Positions 1 to 14,660 of a stretch of DNA of 64,000 nt are shown here, piece by piece; positions within the stretch are counted from its first letter, which is position 1; every line of letters starts with the position of its first letter. Source of the DNA: Poronia punctata (Eukaryota; Ascomycota; Sordariomycetes; Xylariales; Xylariaceae); assembly GCA_022579005.1 (NCBI GenBank), contig MU401585.1, positions 1 to 64,000 on the forward strand, given 5' to 3'. A model generated the notes under the pieces. It ran no database searches, was not told the origin of the DNA, and saw only the letters and a program-made list of their open reading frames with translations. A program made the position numbers and the translations under genes.

Positions 1-707
1 TAAGCTATAAAAAAAGCTATATTTATTAGCTAGCTTATTAATAAGCTTAGCGTTAATTTAAAATAAAAGTATATTATTATTTAATATAATAACTAATAAA
101 CTATTAATTTAATAAATAAAAATATTATAATACTTAAAATAAAATTATAGCATGTTAATATATATAATTACTAGCTATGTTAAAAAGTAATTAATAAAAC
201 ACTTTAAGTAGTTTATATACTAATAAATTTAATAATAGCAAATAGCTTTATAAAGTCTTTAGTATAAAATAAGTAAGCAAGCTTTTTATAATAAATTAAT
301 CTAGTTAACGTTAAAGCTATTTAAACTAAAATTAACTAGCTTATTATTATAAAAGTATAAAAAAACTAAAAAAATAAATTAAAATAAATTAAAATATTAT
401 AACTATTACTATAAAAGCTATAATATTATTAAATAAAAGTATTATTTGTAGCTATAAAATAAACTAGTATATTAGCTTATTTTAAAAAGGTATATTAAAT
501 TTAATAAATTATAAAATAATAAAAATTAATATAATGCTTATATAATAAAAGTTATATAGCTATAATAAAAACTAGTATAAAAAAAAAGGTCCTTTTATAA
601 AGGATCCTTTTTTACTTATTTAGTATATGCAGATTTTATAAAGAAAAAAAGTTTAACCTTTTAACGCGTATATTAATTAATATATACAATTTAGCCATTT
701 TGCTAGT
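1..707. other. AT-rich RIP-like tract, no gene
   Basis: This stretch is almost pure A/T, with stop codons in every frame and no coding signal. The only structure I see is a short imperfect inverted repeat at about 586-616, whose arms read aaaaaaggtccttt and its near complement, around a TAT centre. Confidence 0.7.
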
Positions 708-2642
708 TTTAATAAATCCTGTGTTTGCTTTACTAAAATTACCTAAGCTACACTGTACACAGATTCTCACTCTTCCTAATTTAGCAACTACCTTACCTGC
801 AACACCACTTGCATTTAACATTACTAACTAATTTGCACTACTACCTTTACCTTATACCTTTATACAACCTTCCCTCCTTTTTAATTTTTCTTCTTAAAAA
901 GGACCTATAACCTTCTTATTTTAAGACTATTATAGGCTTTATTTTTAAAAGTTGTTAATATAATAAAGGGTTAGTCCTAACTGCAAATGCTTAGTTGTTA
1001 AATATATAGCAGGCTTAACGCGTTTAATACCTATTAACGGCAATATAACGCATACTAGTTAGCACTAAAACACTGCAGCATAAAGGACCTAAGATCGTCG
1101 GCAGCAATATTAAGCACATAAAATTAAAAACAGCAATAAAATAAAACTAACGCAACGCTTATACGCTTACGCTATTAACAATATACTACTAGATTTTCTT
1201 TACTAAGGTTTTGCTAATAGTTATAAGGCAATAAGCAGTAATAAGTATAATTTACTTATAGCTATATTTTAAAAAAAAGTAGATAGGCTATATCTTTGCA
1301 AAAGTTATGCCTAGGCTTAATAAACCCTTATGCTAACAATAAGGCTAGTTATTTATACTAAGGCCTTAAAAAGCGTTAGCAGTGTTGCTTACTACGTTAT
1401 ATACTTTTAAAAAGGTTAGGTTATTGCGTAAATATGCATTATATACAATAGCCCCTATTAACGTTAAAACTATTAATTAATTAATTAATTAATTAATACC
1501 TTTATACCTTTACTTATACCTTTACTTATACCTTTACTTATACCTTTACTTACACCTTTACTTATACCTTTACTTACACCTTTACTTATACTTTTACTTA
1601 TACCTTTACTTACACTTTTACCTTTACACCTTTATATACACTTTATAGGTCACTTTTAATACTAAAAATCACCTATTTTTAATATAAAAACTATGTTTTT
1701 TTAGCTTTAGTTTTAGCTTTAGTTATAGCTTAATTAGTATAGGCATTATTAAACACTTTTTTACTATTATTACTAGTATTAATTTACTTATTACTTATAC
1801 TATATTTAATTAAGTATATTTTACTTATATATATAATTTAAATAAAAAATTTACTAGCCTTTATATTTTTACTTATTTTTACTTTTATATTTTTACTTTT
1901 TTAAGTTTATAATACTATAAATTAACTATTTTAAACTAAAATACTTATTTTTAGCCTTTATTTAAGTTTAAAATAAGCTTTAAAATAAAGCTACTAATTT
2001 AAAACTTAGTATTAAAAAGTTATAACTTTTAACTTATATTATTATTTATTATAATAAAAAACTATAATAAAGCTTATAATATTAATAATATTATTATTAT
2101 AACTAAATTTTTTATAATTAAAGGCTTTATAATATAAAAAAAGTATTAAAAGTAGTAATAATAAAAGTAGCTATTAAAGTTTTATATATTAGCTTTAATA
2201 CTAAAGCCTAAGGTTTATTAATAATAAAAAAGGTTTATAATAGCTTTATTATAAAGGCAATAATAATAAAGGCTATAAATAAACAACGCTAAAGCTTAAA
2301 TAAAAAGATGTATAGCTATAGCTACTATATAAAAAGTAGTTAAATTAATTTCTTTTTATAAAAAAGGCTATATTTAAAGTTATAAAGTTAAAAACACTAA
2401 AAATAGGCTTTTTATAATAATGTATATAATTAAATATTAAGCAGTAATTAAGTAATTACTTTATAATATAGGTTATTAAAAGTAAAGGCTTTAAAAAGTG
2501 AAAATCTATATATAGTGCTAATAAATTTAATAAAAGGAGCATAAAATCTACTTTTTATTAGCTAGATAGCTAACGGCTAAAAAGTAAATATAAATACCTT
2601 TTTAGTAAAAGTATAGGTGCTTTTTTAATAACTCTCTTTTTA
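708..2642 (+). mobile_element. Decayed copy 1 of an inverted-terminus repeat family
   Basis: Positions 708-868 and 1498-2642 match, in reverse complement, blocks at 39480-39620, 39005-39480 and 36205-36955 (copy 2). The match includes rare-word strings such as the 'ggcattattaaac' motif at about 1742 and the terminus 'aggtgctttttt' at about 2616. Differences are mostly C/T and G/A. The 708-868 part is the least mutated segment and keeps many CpA sites. About 620 bp at 869-1497 have no counterpart in copy 2 and look like an insertion in this copy. The left inverted terminus seen in copy 2 is not evident here. No transposase frame is readable, so the class (DNA transposon or other) is open. Confidence 0.6.
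1498..1642. repeat. 12-bp minisatellite (cctttacttata)n
   Basis: About a dozen imperfect units of cctttacttata / cctttacttaca follow a short (ATTA)n run at about 1470-1497. The same simple repeat occurs in reverse complement at 39118-39215 and 39418-39490, inside the second copy of the surrounding element. It is therefore part of the element and not a private expansion. Confidence 0.85.
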
Positions 2643-3012
2643 ATAATATAAATATAAGTAATATAGTATAAAAAATATAGCTTATATATATAAATTCTTG
2701 TTTTTCTTTATTATTTATTATTAGTTTAAACAAATTTTTTTTTAATAAAGTAGTTTTATTTACTATAATAAAAAAGCGTATATAGGTTTTAATTTTATAT
2801 CTTTTATTATTATATAAAATAGTTTAATTAACTTAAATTCTTTTAAAGGATATTTAATTTAAATATAAGTTTTATTATATATTTTAATAGTATATTTATA
2901 GTTTATAGTTTACTTATAAGCATATATTTTATAAGGTTAATTAATATATATATTAAAAAAGTATAAGCTTTATAGCTAGTAAGTAAAAAAAGTATATAGT
3001 AAGCTTAATAAA

Positions 3013-3017
3013 ATAAG
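3013..3017. repeat. Target-site duplication ATAAG (left, LTR-A)
   Basis: ATAAG directly precedes the left 167-bp repeat and recurs at 18365-18369 directly after the right repeat. Confidence 0.8.
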
Positions 3018-3184
3018 TAATATAGTAGATTATTTACTAATTTATAGGATTTACTAGTAGTTAGTATATAGTTATATAACTACTATACTTTTAAGCATCT
3101 TTATAAAGTAGCTCTAGCTATTATAGCTATTTTTTAAACCTAAACTAATTTATTTTATTTTAACTAATTAACTTAATGCTATTA
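3018..3184 (+). repeat. 5' LTR of LTR-A
   Basis: This repeat begins TAATATAGTAG and ends GCTATTA. It is the direct counterpart of 18198-18364. The terminal TA...TA is what TG...CA becomes after RIP-type transitions. Confidence 0.85.
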
Positions 3185-6100
3185 CTTTAGTAGCTAGCAA
3201 TACTCTTTAATTAGCTGCACTATAACTATATACTATTAAATAAGAAATAAGATCCTTATAACGTATAAGTTTTAAAATTAGGCTAACTTAAACAATACAA
3301 TAGAAATTGTTTAATAGCTTTAAATCCTTTAACTAAAGATTATAATAACAAAAAAAATATACTCTAAGGCCTTATTTCTTTTTCTCTTTTATTTCTCTCT
3401 CTTTTTTTTTTACTTTATTATTTATAATATAAATTATATATTATATAAACAAATAAAAAGAACAATTTAAAAGAAGTAAAACCTTTAAATTAAAAAGGCG
3501 TTTAGTATTATTAAAAAACAATACCTTTAAAATTAACCTATTAAAAGGTATTTAATCCTATACTTTTTACACCTCTTTATAAATAATATATAGATAATTT
3601 AATTAATTTAACAATATATTATAATAGTTAAACTTTTAAAAAATAAAAAAAAATTAAAATATTAACTAAGCTAAAACTAATTTAAAAATAAAATCCTTTA
3701 AAAGTATTGCAAATAAATACTTTAACTTTTAATAATAACAGCTTAGTTTATTTTTATAATAAACTAGCTAAACACTAGCTTTTTTACTATACTTTATAAG
3801 CTAGCAAATAAACAAATAAACTTTTAAGTTAAAAGTAAACAAGCTATATAACTAAGCATTATAATTATATATTAAAAACTATAAAAATACTTTATTAAAT
3901 AAATAATATATACTTATTAAACAAAGGCCTTTTATATTTAACTTTAACTAAACCTTATTAAATAGTAGTTTATTTATATTATTAGTACTAAACCTCGCTT
4001 AATAAATATTAGCCTTTTATTTAATAAATATAATAGCAACGTTTTTGCTAGTAAAAAAATTAGCTAAATTATATTTACTACTTATTAAACTAGCTATTAA
4101 GCTAACTAAAATATAAAATTTAGTACTATAAACTAAAGTACTAAATAAAAATATAATAGCAATACCTTTAGTTAATAACGTTATTAAAATAATAGAAATA
4201 ATAGCTTAAATATTATGTTTGCTTTAAAAACATTAAGCTAGTTAATAATAAAATTAGCTTAACTAAAAAAAAAAATTATAATAACTTCTTTTATAAATAA
4301 AAAATTTATTAAATAAGCTATTTTTACTTAAACGTTAAAACGTTTTTTAAATAAGGTAACTATATTACTATTAAAACAAACACATACTAAAAAAACGTTT
4401 TATTATTTAAAAATAGTATTAAAAAACATTTTTAAAACCTAGTAAAAGCTAAAGTAATTTAATAAGATTTTCTATAATTGCTTTATAATAACGTATAAGC
4501 TTAGTAGTTAAAAAAATGATTTTTTAAACTATATACTTTAATATTAGCAAATAATAACTTAGTACTAATAATACTACGTTAATAATTTTAAATACTTATA
4601 GCAAACGCTTTAATAGCTTTTTAAACTTAAAAAACATTATTATAAGGCTAAAAGCTTAAAAATAATAAATTAATTTATTTATAAGCTGCTAAAATAATAT
4701 AATATGCTAAAGCTGCTAAGCTTACTACTTTTATTTAATAATTAACGCAAATATATAATATAATATATTTGCTACTTTAATAACTAATTATTAAACTTAA
4801 TATAAATACTATATTTAATACTTACTTTATATATTTAAAAAAGAAAGCTATAATATATAAACGTATAATTACTTAATTTAAAATATTTATTAACTAAAAA
4901 CTTTTTAGTGCTATATATATACTTACTTTTATATATATTTATAATGCTAATAAACAACATAATAATAATTACTAAACAAGAGGTTATAATAAAAGACAAG
5001 GAACTTATTATAGTAATAATTAAATAACTAGTAAAATAAATAAAAAAGGACGCTTTAAAACTAGAAAATAAAATAATAAATACTAATAAGGAAATAAAAA
5101 ATATTAACAAAAATAAAATAATAACTACTAAGGTTAGCGCTTTTATAGTTGTAAACATAGCAATCCTTGCAAAATTTCTTGTAAATATTAGCGTTATTAT
5201 TAAAATAAATAAGTTAAACAACTTATAAATAGACGTTATTTTAATAATAAAGTTAACAAAGTATACGTTATATAAAATTAAAATAATAAAAAATCTTAAA
5301 AAACAAAGCTTATATAAAAAAATATTTTCTTTTAAAAAAGTATTAAATAATAAAAACAAAAGCACTTATAATACTATAAAAGTAAACAATAATTAAAGCA
5401 ATACTACTTACTTATTTAACTTAATAACTATTAAACTTCTATTTTTAGCTTTTAAGTTTAAAAAAACGTATAAAAAATGCTATAAACTATTTTTATCTTA
5501 TAACTAATATATAAAGCATATTATAAAAAATTCTTATAAAATATTAAAAACCTTATTCTTATTATTTAACTATTAATAACTAATAGTATAAAACGTACTA
5601 AATTTAAATATTTTCTTAAAATAATTAAAAATAGTAAAGTTTTTTATATAATAAATATTAAAATATAACTTAAAAATATAATATATATAAACGCAAAACT
5701 AATATAAGTTTATAAACAAAAAGCACTATTAAAATATATATATATAAAGGTTATAATAAAATTTTCTAATTAAAAATATATGTTTATTATATATGCTAAC
5801 TTAAAAGTATTTAATATTATAGTTAGCTAACGTTTTTTAAATAAAATAAAAATCTGTTATAAAACTTAAAAAGTCTTTATTTTACTTTGTTATAAAAGTA
5901 TAAAAAAATCTATTTAACTTAAATAAAAAGCTACGTTTTTTATTTTATTATAAACAAAATTTAATATAAAAGTTTATATAATAATTATAGCATAGCTTTA
6001 CTAAAACTTTAAACTATAATTATTACTTAGTATACTATAATTTAATAAATATATAGTTATATTAAACATATTATAACGTTAACTATATATTAAATTTATA

Positions 6101-8557
6101 GCTAACATAGCAATACTTATTAATATATATTATAAGTATACTTTTATTAAAAAAAAAGTTATTATTTAAATAAATATAATAATTTTAGCATATATTATAA
6201 TACTAATTTTAGTATTATGTACTATATTTCTTTTAGCTACTATTTAAAACAAAATAAATAATATACTTTTATAATAATAATATAAAAACTATTAAACGAT
6301 ATACTAAACTATAAGTTACTATAATATATTATATATATAAATAGTATAAATAAACCTATTTATTTTTATAAAAACTTATATATTAGTTTTATTAAAAACC
6401 TAAACATTAATAAAATAAATATAATTTACTAAATAAGTTTATAAGCATTTCTAGCTACTATTAAATATAAAATAAATAGAAAAAAGTTTAATTTAAAAAA
6501 TAATATTTTATTGTTTTTTTAAACTAATAAAAAGCATATTAAATAAGCATAAGCTGCCTTTTTAGCTACTAAATATAAAATACCCTTATAACTAATAAAA
6601 AAATAAAAGATAAAAATAAGCTTAATAAAAGTAAAATACATTTTTTTATTTTATTAAAAAATAACGTTTATATATTTTAAAAAAACTTTAAAGTAGCTAT
6701 AAAAGTAAAAAAAATACTTAAAAGCTATAATATATAGTATAATAAAAGCATTATCTTTATATTAAAAAATAAAAAGTTATATATTAACTTTATTTAAAAA
6801 TAGTAATATTAATAAAAATAAATAAAGCTATATAAACTTAAAATTAAAAACTAAAAAGTTTTAAACAATATATTTAATAATCTTTATAAATAAAAAAAGC
6901 TTTATTAAATATAAAAGCTAAGTTTATTTAAATATTTAGTATTTATTATATAAAAAGTTATTAAAAACAAGTATAAAAAATAAGTAGTAATAAACTTTTA
7001 CTTTTTAAATAATATTATACAATTGAATATTTACTTAATATTAGCTTAAAAAATATTATATTAAATTTTAAAAGCAAAAAATATATAATAATACTAAATA
7101 CTATTTTATTTTTTTACTAATTACTAATATATGCTTATTATAAAAACAAAATAGTAGTTATATTACTAAAAAAATTAAAAGTTTTAAGTATTGCTTTTAT
7201 AAGATTTAAAAATAGTTTAGCATATAAATAAAGATTTATAAACTAATAATTATAAAATTATTATAAGTATTACTATACTTATATAAACAATATTATTATT
7301 TTTAGCAATATACCAAAAAAACACTATAAATACTTAAAAGCTATATTTTAACTATTTTAAAATATTAAACTTATATTATTACTAACTAAATTATTTTATA
7401 GCTATTTAATAGTTAAATTATTAGGTTTATAAGTTAATAGCTTAAAAATAGCTATAATTAAGTATTGTATAAAAACTATATATAAAATTAAAATGCTATA
7501 AACCTTAAAAGATTTAAAAACTTATATTAAAATAATAATATAGCCATAAAAATATATTTTATAGTTTTAATAAAAAATTAAACCTTTATAAAAATAAAAA
7601 ATAAAAATAATAGCAAAAAGACATATAAAAAGAAAAATCTTAAAAGAAAATGTTATAAATAACAAAAAATAGACTTTTAAACAATCTTTTAAGCTAATAG
7701 CTAAAAAGAATTAAAGCTTTTAAATTATATAAAACAACTTATATAAATTAAACTATTTAATTTATTAAAACTATAATAAGTAAGTTTTTTTAAAAATTAA
7801 TACTTTAGCTAAAAAAAGCTATAAAGTTATAGTTTTTTACTTAAAAAAACTATAAAAAAAAGGTTTTATATTAATAAATAATATATAGCCTATTATATAT
7901 TTTAGCAAAGTGCGCATAAAAGCCAAAAAACAATACTATATAATAAAACTAAAAGTTTTATATTTTGTTTAGCTTTATAAATAGCTTAAATTTTAATTAT
8001 AGTTTTATAAACACTTTATTATTATTTTAACTAATTATAAAGGTATAAAAAGCATTATTAACTAAAAGAACCTTATAATAATAAATATAGTTAAAATAAA
8101 TTTTTAATTAGTATAGGCTTTAATTTATATAAAATAATATAAACTAAATATTTGTTATATTTTAAAAAAGTAAATTTAGTGCTTAATATACTATTATCCT
8201 TACTTATAACATTAAATAAAGATAATAATAAAAAAGCTAATAAAAATACTAATATATTAAATAGAATTATATTTAAATACATATACTTAATATATAATAT
8301 TTAACTAGCAAATTTTTTTAAAATAAAACTTAATAATATATATTAAAAAAACAAATAAACTGCTAAAATATTATAAGCTATAGGTTTAAATATTAAACTA
8401 AAATTTAAATTTTAAAAATACTAAATAGCTTTTTATACTATACTTTATATAAAGCACTAAAATAGCTAATTATTTTTAAAAACTACGTTTAAGACTTACT
8501 TTAAAAAGCATATAATAATACTTACTATTTTAAGTTTTATTAAATAGTAAATATACT
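3185..8557. other. LTR-A interior, left part: no intact ORF
   Basis: This is A-rich plus-strand sequence saturated with stop codons. A 176-codon minus-strand open frame at 4835-5365 encodes an almost purely Ile/Leu/Phe low-complexity peptide. I read it as the antisense shadow of an A-rich, RIP-mutated retroelement region and not as a gene. Confidence 0.7.
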
Positions 8558-8562
8558 ATAAA
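8558..8562. repeat. Target-site duplication ATAAA (left, LTR-B)
   Basis: It precedes the left LTR of LTR-B. The right-hand partner at 14656-14660 reads ACAAA. The single C-to-T difference lies in a CpA context, the preferred RIP target. Confidence 0.7.
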
Positions 8563-8901
8563 TGTTAGTCTAGCTAGAGATTAATATAATAATAATATAT
8601 TACTACTTATAGTACTATATTAAATTTAATTAATTAAAAGAAAAGAAAAGTTAAAAAGACTACTTATAGCTAGGCCTAAATAGCTTACAGTATAAGGGCT
8701 ACTTAGACCTATTATATACTAAGTATATAAAAGTAGCATACCTTTTATAACTAAAGTACGTAGTAAGTACGCATTTATAATTAGCTTACGAGTATATATT
8801 TATTTTTTTAGTATTTACTTTTATTAAAAAATATAATATAGTTTGTTTTAATGTAGCTAATATAGTTAATTAGTAAAAAAGTATTAAAAAAGATTTTAAT
8901 A
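8563..8901 (-). repeat. LTR of LTR-B (left copy)
   Basis: It starts TGTTAGTCTAGCTAGAG and aligns over its full length with 14320-14655. The differences are dominated by C/T and G/A. Confidence 0.88.
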
Positions 8902-11900
8902 CTTGCTATCTTTTTTAACTATATTTTGTTTTATTATTATTATTAACTTTTAAGCAATTTACTATTGCTTTAATATATATTTATATTTAATTTGTTATAA
9001 TAAAAAACTTAAGTATTAAATTAAAAGCTTTTTTTATAAACAAATTTGCAAAGTTATTTTTTTTATTAATTTAATATACTTTTATAATTTTTTTATGCTT
9101 ATAGGATTTTTATAGCAATATAACGTTAATTATAAAGCATTTTTAGCTTATACTTTTAAGCTTTATAAAATATTAGTAAAGTAACTTAAAATTAATATAA
9201 AATATTAAAAAAGTTAAAAGTAATTTAAATACTTTAGTAATTAAGTATAAAGTAATATATAAAGCAATAGCGTTATTTATTTTATTAACTATGCTATATA
9301 GTTTACTAGTAAAAACTAATTAAATAAAATGCTTATACTTATTTAAGTTTTAGTAAATAATATTATTAGTAATTTTATACTTGTTTTACTTATAATTTAG
9401 TTTTAATTTATTAGCAAAAATAATAGAAAAACTAATTTAAAAATTTAAGTTAGTATTATTAGCAAATAATTTATTAATAAAAATAAATAGCTTTGCTTTT
9501 AATAAGTTTAATAAAATATAAATTAATTGATAATATTTATTTTTAATTTACTAGTTAATTTGCTTATTTAATGCTTAAATATTGTTTTTAATAAATTAAG
9601 TAACTTATATAGCTATTTATAAGTTAAATATAGCTTTAAGTTAATAAATACTACTAATATATATATTATATACTTTTTAGCTAATATATTACTAAAAAGT
9701 ATTTAGTAAATTAAAGTTAATTTAAACTAGATTTTTTACTTATTTTGTTTATATAAAAATTACGTTACTATTTTAAAAAGTAATCTTTATACTATTAAAC
9801 TTAATTACTTATTTTTTGCTTAAATATTGCTTTAGTTTTGCTTTAAATTTAGCTTTAAAAAATTTAGTTTTTTTTTTAGTTAAAAATATAAGTATAGCAA
9901 ATAATAAAATATTATTTATTTATAATATAATAATGCTAAATTTATTATATTTACTTTTTATAAATAAAAAGTAAAAGTTATAAGTTAAAATTATTATACT
10001 AACTTAATTTTAATAGTATTTATAATAAGTTTAAAACTAGTATAGCTTTAATTTAAGTAAACTATAAAAAAAGCAAAGCAATTAAAAAATAATACTTTTA
10101 AAATACTTTTTTTTAAGTTTAATTAGTAAACGTATATAAATTATTTAAAAAAAGTAATTTTTTGTTTATATATATATTTATATAATATTTTTTAGGTTAC
10201 TATAAGCGTTATAGTTTTAAATTAAAAATAAGCTAAAAGTAAAAATAACTTATTAACTTATTTACTAAATAATAAAAGCTTAATATAAAACTGTTTTTTA
10301 TTATTATTATTATAGCTTTAAACTACAATTTGCAACTTTTTATAAAGCTAGGTAGTTTTGCTTTTAATTTTATATACTATATAAAAAAAATAGCTTAATA
10401 TTTAAATACTTTTTAAAGTTAAATTAAATAAACTTAAATACTTTTATACTTAAAAGATTATTAATTTTTAAAGCGTTAAACTTTTTAAAAAATAAATTAA
10501 AAGTAATAATAATACTTTTATTATATAGCTTTAAGCATAATTAAAAATTTGCTTTTTATTTTGCGTTTAAGTACATTTTTAATATTATAACATATGTAAA
10601 CTATACTATTAAAAAGTATTAAAATATAGCAATTATATTTTTTATAATTTTTTATAAAAGTAGTAAACAATTATTAAAATAGTTAAAAGTTAAAAGCTTT
10701 TTATTTTTAATACGTTTTAATTTATACTTGCTTTGTTATTAGTTTAGTTTAAGTTTACTAGTAATTTAGTAGCGCATTAATAAAGCTTTACTTAAATATA
10801 ATAAAACTTTATTAGTTTATTAACTATTTTAATAATAATATTTTTGCTTTTAATTATATAAACTTTAAATAAACTATTTTATTTTTATTTTTTTACTAAA
10901 TAAAAACTTTACTTTATAAAGAAAAAGTAAAACAAAAAAGTAAATTAAAGCTATTTTAAGTATAAAGCATATAAAATATGTTTGCTTTTATTTTTTTAAT
11001 TTAAATAGTCTTTATAGCTTTTTAAATTGCTTTTATACGCTAAATAATTTTAAATAATAATAGTAAATTATAATTAATTTATAAGTAAGTTTTAAATATT
11101 AATAAAGTAAAAACTAGTTTATTAAAGCTTGCTATATTATTTAATACTTTTATAGCTATTTATAAAATTAATTTATTATTATTTTAATAGCTAATTTATT
11201 TTTTAATAATATTAAAAGCATAGTATAAAAAAATATGCGCATTTAATTTTACTAAGTACTTAATATGCTTTAATAAGCATTGTTTTATAAATAATTTTTA
11301 TAATTTTAGTACTAGTACAAAACTTTTTTAAAGCAAAGTTAGTACTAAGGTTATAAATTATATAATTAAGCAGTTTTTAGTAAATATTAATTTAGTACTT
11401 ATAAAGTATATTTTATACTTTATACGCTTTTATTAATTAAATAAAAGTTATAGCTTAAAATAATATAGTTAAATTAATAATATAAAAAACCTGTTTTTTA
11501 TTAATTTAAATAATGTTAATAATAACTTTATAATTAAATTTATAGTTGTTTTTTAAAGTAAATTTAAAGCATTTTAGCGCTAAGTTATATATTTAATAAT
11601 AGTAGCAAAATTTTTAAATTTTTTTTCAAATAAAATAATTAACTTTATAACTTATAGCAATTAATATTTACTTTAATTTTACTACTTAAAAGTGCTTAAA
11701 TTATTTATAAAGCTAGTATAACTTAATTTTAATAAAATATATAGTAGCTTTATAAAAATATATATTAAAAAATAAATGTTTTTATTTATAAATAACTAAT
11801 ATTATATTACTATTGCTTTAAATAATAATATTTTTAGTATTATTAAAATAAGTACTAATATAATTAACGTTATATAGTAAAAATAAAAAAAAAAGTAAGT

Positions 11901-14319
11901 ATATTTAAAATATAATATATTATTATATTAAAAAAGTTTTATATTTAAATTATATTAATACTTTTAATAATATTACTACTATTAAACTTAATATAAACTT
12001 TGCTTAGTTTTTATACTATATTTGCTTTTAAATTTAAATTTAAATATGCTTTTAATTATGCTTTTTTAATAGTTAAGTAGTTAAAAGCACTTATATTTTA
12101 TAATTTACTTTAGTACTTTATTTAATATAAATTTTTTAAAACAAATTAGTTTAATAAAGTTTTAGCTTTAGTTTACTATATATTTTAGCTTATAACGTAA
12201 TATATATAAGCAGCGTTTATTAAAAACTAAGTAAACTTTTTTACTATTTTCTTTATTAATATTGTTTTATTTTATGTTTAAATTAAAAATAAGTTTAAAA
12301 ATACTTTTTACTTTTATTAAATACTAAATTTTTTTTTAATACTTAGCTTGTATTTATTAATTATTTTAAAAGTAGTAAAATAGTTATTGCTTTAACTTAT
12401 AACGTTTATTTATTAAATAGTTTATTAATTTATAGCTTTTTTTACTATATACAAAGCACTTAAGCTTTACTTTTAATATGTTTAACTTAAGTTTAAAATA
12501 AAAGTAATATAATATTAAAATGTTTTTATTATAATTATAATTATTATATTTATAATTTATATAAAATACAGTATTGCTTTTATTATTATTTACTATTTAT
12601 AAACATGCTTAAAAGTTAAAAAATAAACTTTTAAATATTAGCTTTTAATAAATAAGTGCTATATTAAACTTAAAAATATTTTTATATATACGTACTATGT
12701 TTATTACTAAGTAAATTTTACTTTAATATATAATATTAAATACTTACTAAGCTTTTATAATTTTATTAATTATAAAGTTAAAAGCTTTTATAAAAATCTT
12801 TTTTAAGTTTTAGTTATAAATATTTTAATATATAATTATTGTTTAGTTAATAAAATATTAAAACTAATTTATAATGTTATTAAAATATAAATTTAACTTA
12901 AAGTATATTTTTTACTAAGTTTTATTTAAACTTATTTATTAAATAAAATACTACTTAGTATAATTATTTAAAATTATAAAAAATATAACCTAGTATTAGT
13001 TTTTAAATATTTTAATTTAGCAATATATATTAATAAATATTTATACTTTATTATATAATAAATTATAAAGCTTTTTTATATAGTTATAATCTTTTTATTA
13101 TAGTTTTATAAATATAGCAATTTTATTTAGTATAAAAAAAGTATTGTTTATTAAACATATTAAAAGTAGTTAATAAAACAAAATATAGTTAAATTTTTAA
13201 AAATTTAAAAATAATAATAAAAAGTTTTTAAACTTAATAATAAAAATAAAAGCAAGTTACTATTAAAGCGCTAACTACTTAATTATAAGTTAAAAAGTAT
13301 ATATAAAAGTAAGTATAAAAACAGTTTAAAAAGCTTAAAGTGCTAGTGCTTATATTTTTAGTTTAAGTGTTAATGTTTTAAAATACGCTTTTAAATTAAG
13401 TATATTTTAATATATATATTTTTTATTTTTTAAAGTAAACAAAAAAGTTATACTAAGCTTTTTATTTTTATATAAAAATATATAAAAAAAGTACTAAAGT
13501 TTTTTAATTATTATATTGCTATATATAATTACTAGCAATTAATTACTAATAGCAGCTTAACCTTTAATTACGCCGTTATTAATACTTTTTTAATTTAGTA
13601 CTAGTAGCAATAAACGTTAAACTATATATATAATAAAGTTAAAAAAAATTTATATTTAGTACTTAAAATTTTATTAAAAAGCTTAAAAAAATCTTTGCTA
13701 TTAAAATTAATATATATATACTTAGTTATTTTAAACAAAATATATATATTTACTTTATTTTTTACTAGTATTTTAAAGTTAAAATCTTTAATATTTTAAT
13801 AGTTAAAAATAATATGCTTTTTTAAAAAATAAAGTGCTATTTTTATTTTTTTAAAAAATTTAAATTTAATTAAAGTCTTTATTTTAAGCGTTATAAAGGC
13901 AATGTAATTTTGCTTATTATATATATAAAGCCTTTTATTAAATTTAATTTTTTAGTTTTTTTAAAAAGGAGCTAAAGCTATGCAAAGTTAATATTATAGC
14001 AAATAAATGCTAATTAGTTTTTAAATTAATATAAAGTTAAAAAGGTAGTAAAAATACTTACTATTTTTTATTTTATTAGTATATAACCTATAAAACGCTT
14101 ACTATAATTTAATATAGCTTTTCTTGCTTACTTAATTTCTTTTAAATAGTTATATAATTAATTAAAGTTAAATTTTTTATTTAGTACTTATTTAATTTAA
14201 TACTTTTTAAAAGCAATATAAAGCTAATATAATTTTAAGTTAAGTAAAAAATAAGTATATTAATAGTTTTTATTTTTAAACTTTATTTTTTTATAGTTAC
14301 TAATTTAACTATTAATTAG

Positions 14320-14655
14320 TATTAGTCTAGCTAAAAATTAATATAATTATAATATATTATTACTTATAGTACTATATTAAACTTAATTAATTAAAAAACA
14401 AAGTTAAAAAAACTACTTATAGCTAGGCTTAAATAGCCTACAATATAAAGGCTACTTAAACTTACTACGTACTAAGTATATAAAAGTAGTATACCTTTTA
14501 TAACTAAAGTACATAGCAAGTATATACTTATAATTAGCTTACGCGTACATATTTATTCTTTTAATATCTACTTTTATTAAAAAAATATAATATAGTTTAT
14601 TTTAATATAGCTAATGTAGTTAATTAGTAAAGGGGTATTAAAAGAGATTTTAATA
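14320..14655 (-). repeat. LTR of LTR-B (right copy)
   Basis: It starts TATTAGTCTAGCTAAAA and ends TTTTAATA. It is followed by ACAAA, the right target-site duplication at 14656-14660. Confidence 0.88.
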
Positions 14656-14660
14656 ACAAA

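Larger units (their letters stand above)
8563..14655 (-). mobile_element. LTR retrotransposon LTR-B, nested inside LTR-A
   Basis: The 6.1-kb element is bounded by direct repeats of 339 bp (8563-8901) and 336 bp (14320-14655). The left repeat still starts with TG, while the right one starts with TA. Both end in TTTTAATA. The interior is T-rich on the plus strand, and a pyrimidine tract follows the left LTR (about 8902-8916). Both points suggest that the element lies on the minus strand with its polypurine tract beside the left repeat. It sits wholly between the LTRs of LTR-A, so it inserted later. No coding sequence survives. Confidence 0.85.

Noticed and set aside
636..821. 61-codon minus-strand open frame with less biased composition
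   Set aside because: It overlaps the least mutated part of repeat copy 1, and the matching segment of copy 2 does not keep the frame. It more likely reflects reduced RIP than a gene.
1498..1642. Regularly spaced 12-bp repeats as a CRISPR-like array
   Set aside because: Units are directly contiguous without spacers, belong to a dispersed element, and the genome is eukaryotic.
4835..5365. 176-codon minus-strand open frame with membrane-like Ile/Leu/Phe composition
   Set aside because: It is low-complexity antisense of the A-rich interior of LTR-A. AT-biased codons in such DNA avoid stops on the opposite strand by chance, and no family resemblance or start context supports a gene.
8091..8282. 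63-codon minus-strand hydrophobic open frame
   Set aside because: It shows the same composition artefact in AT-rich repeat DNA.
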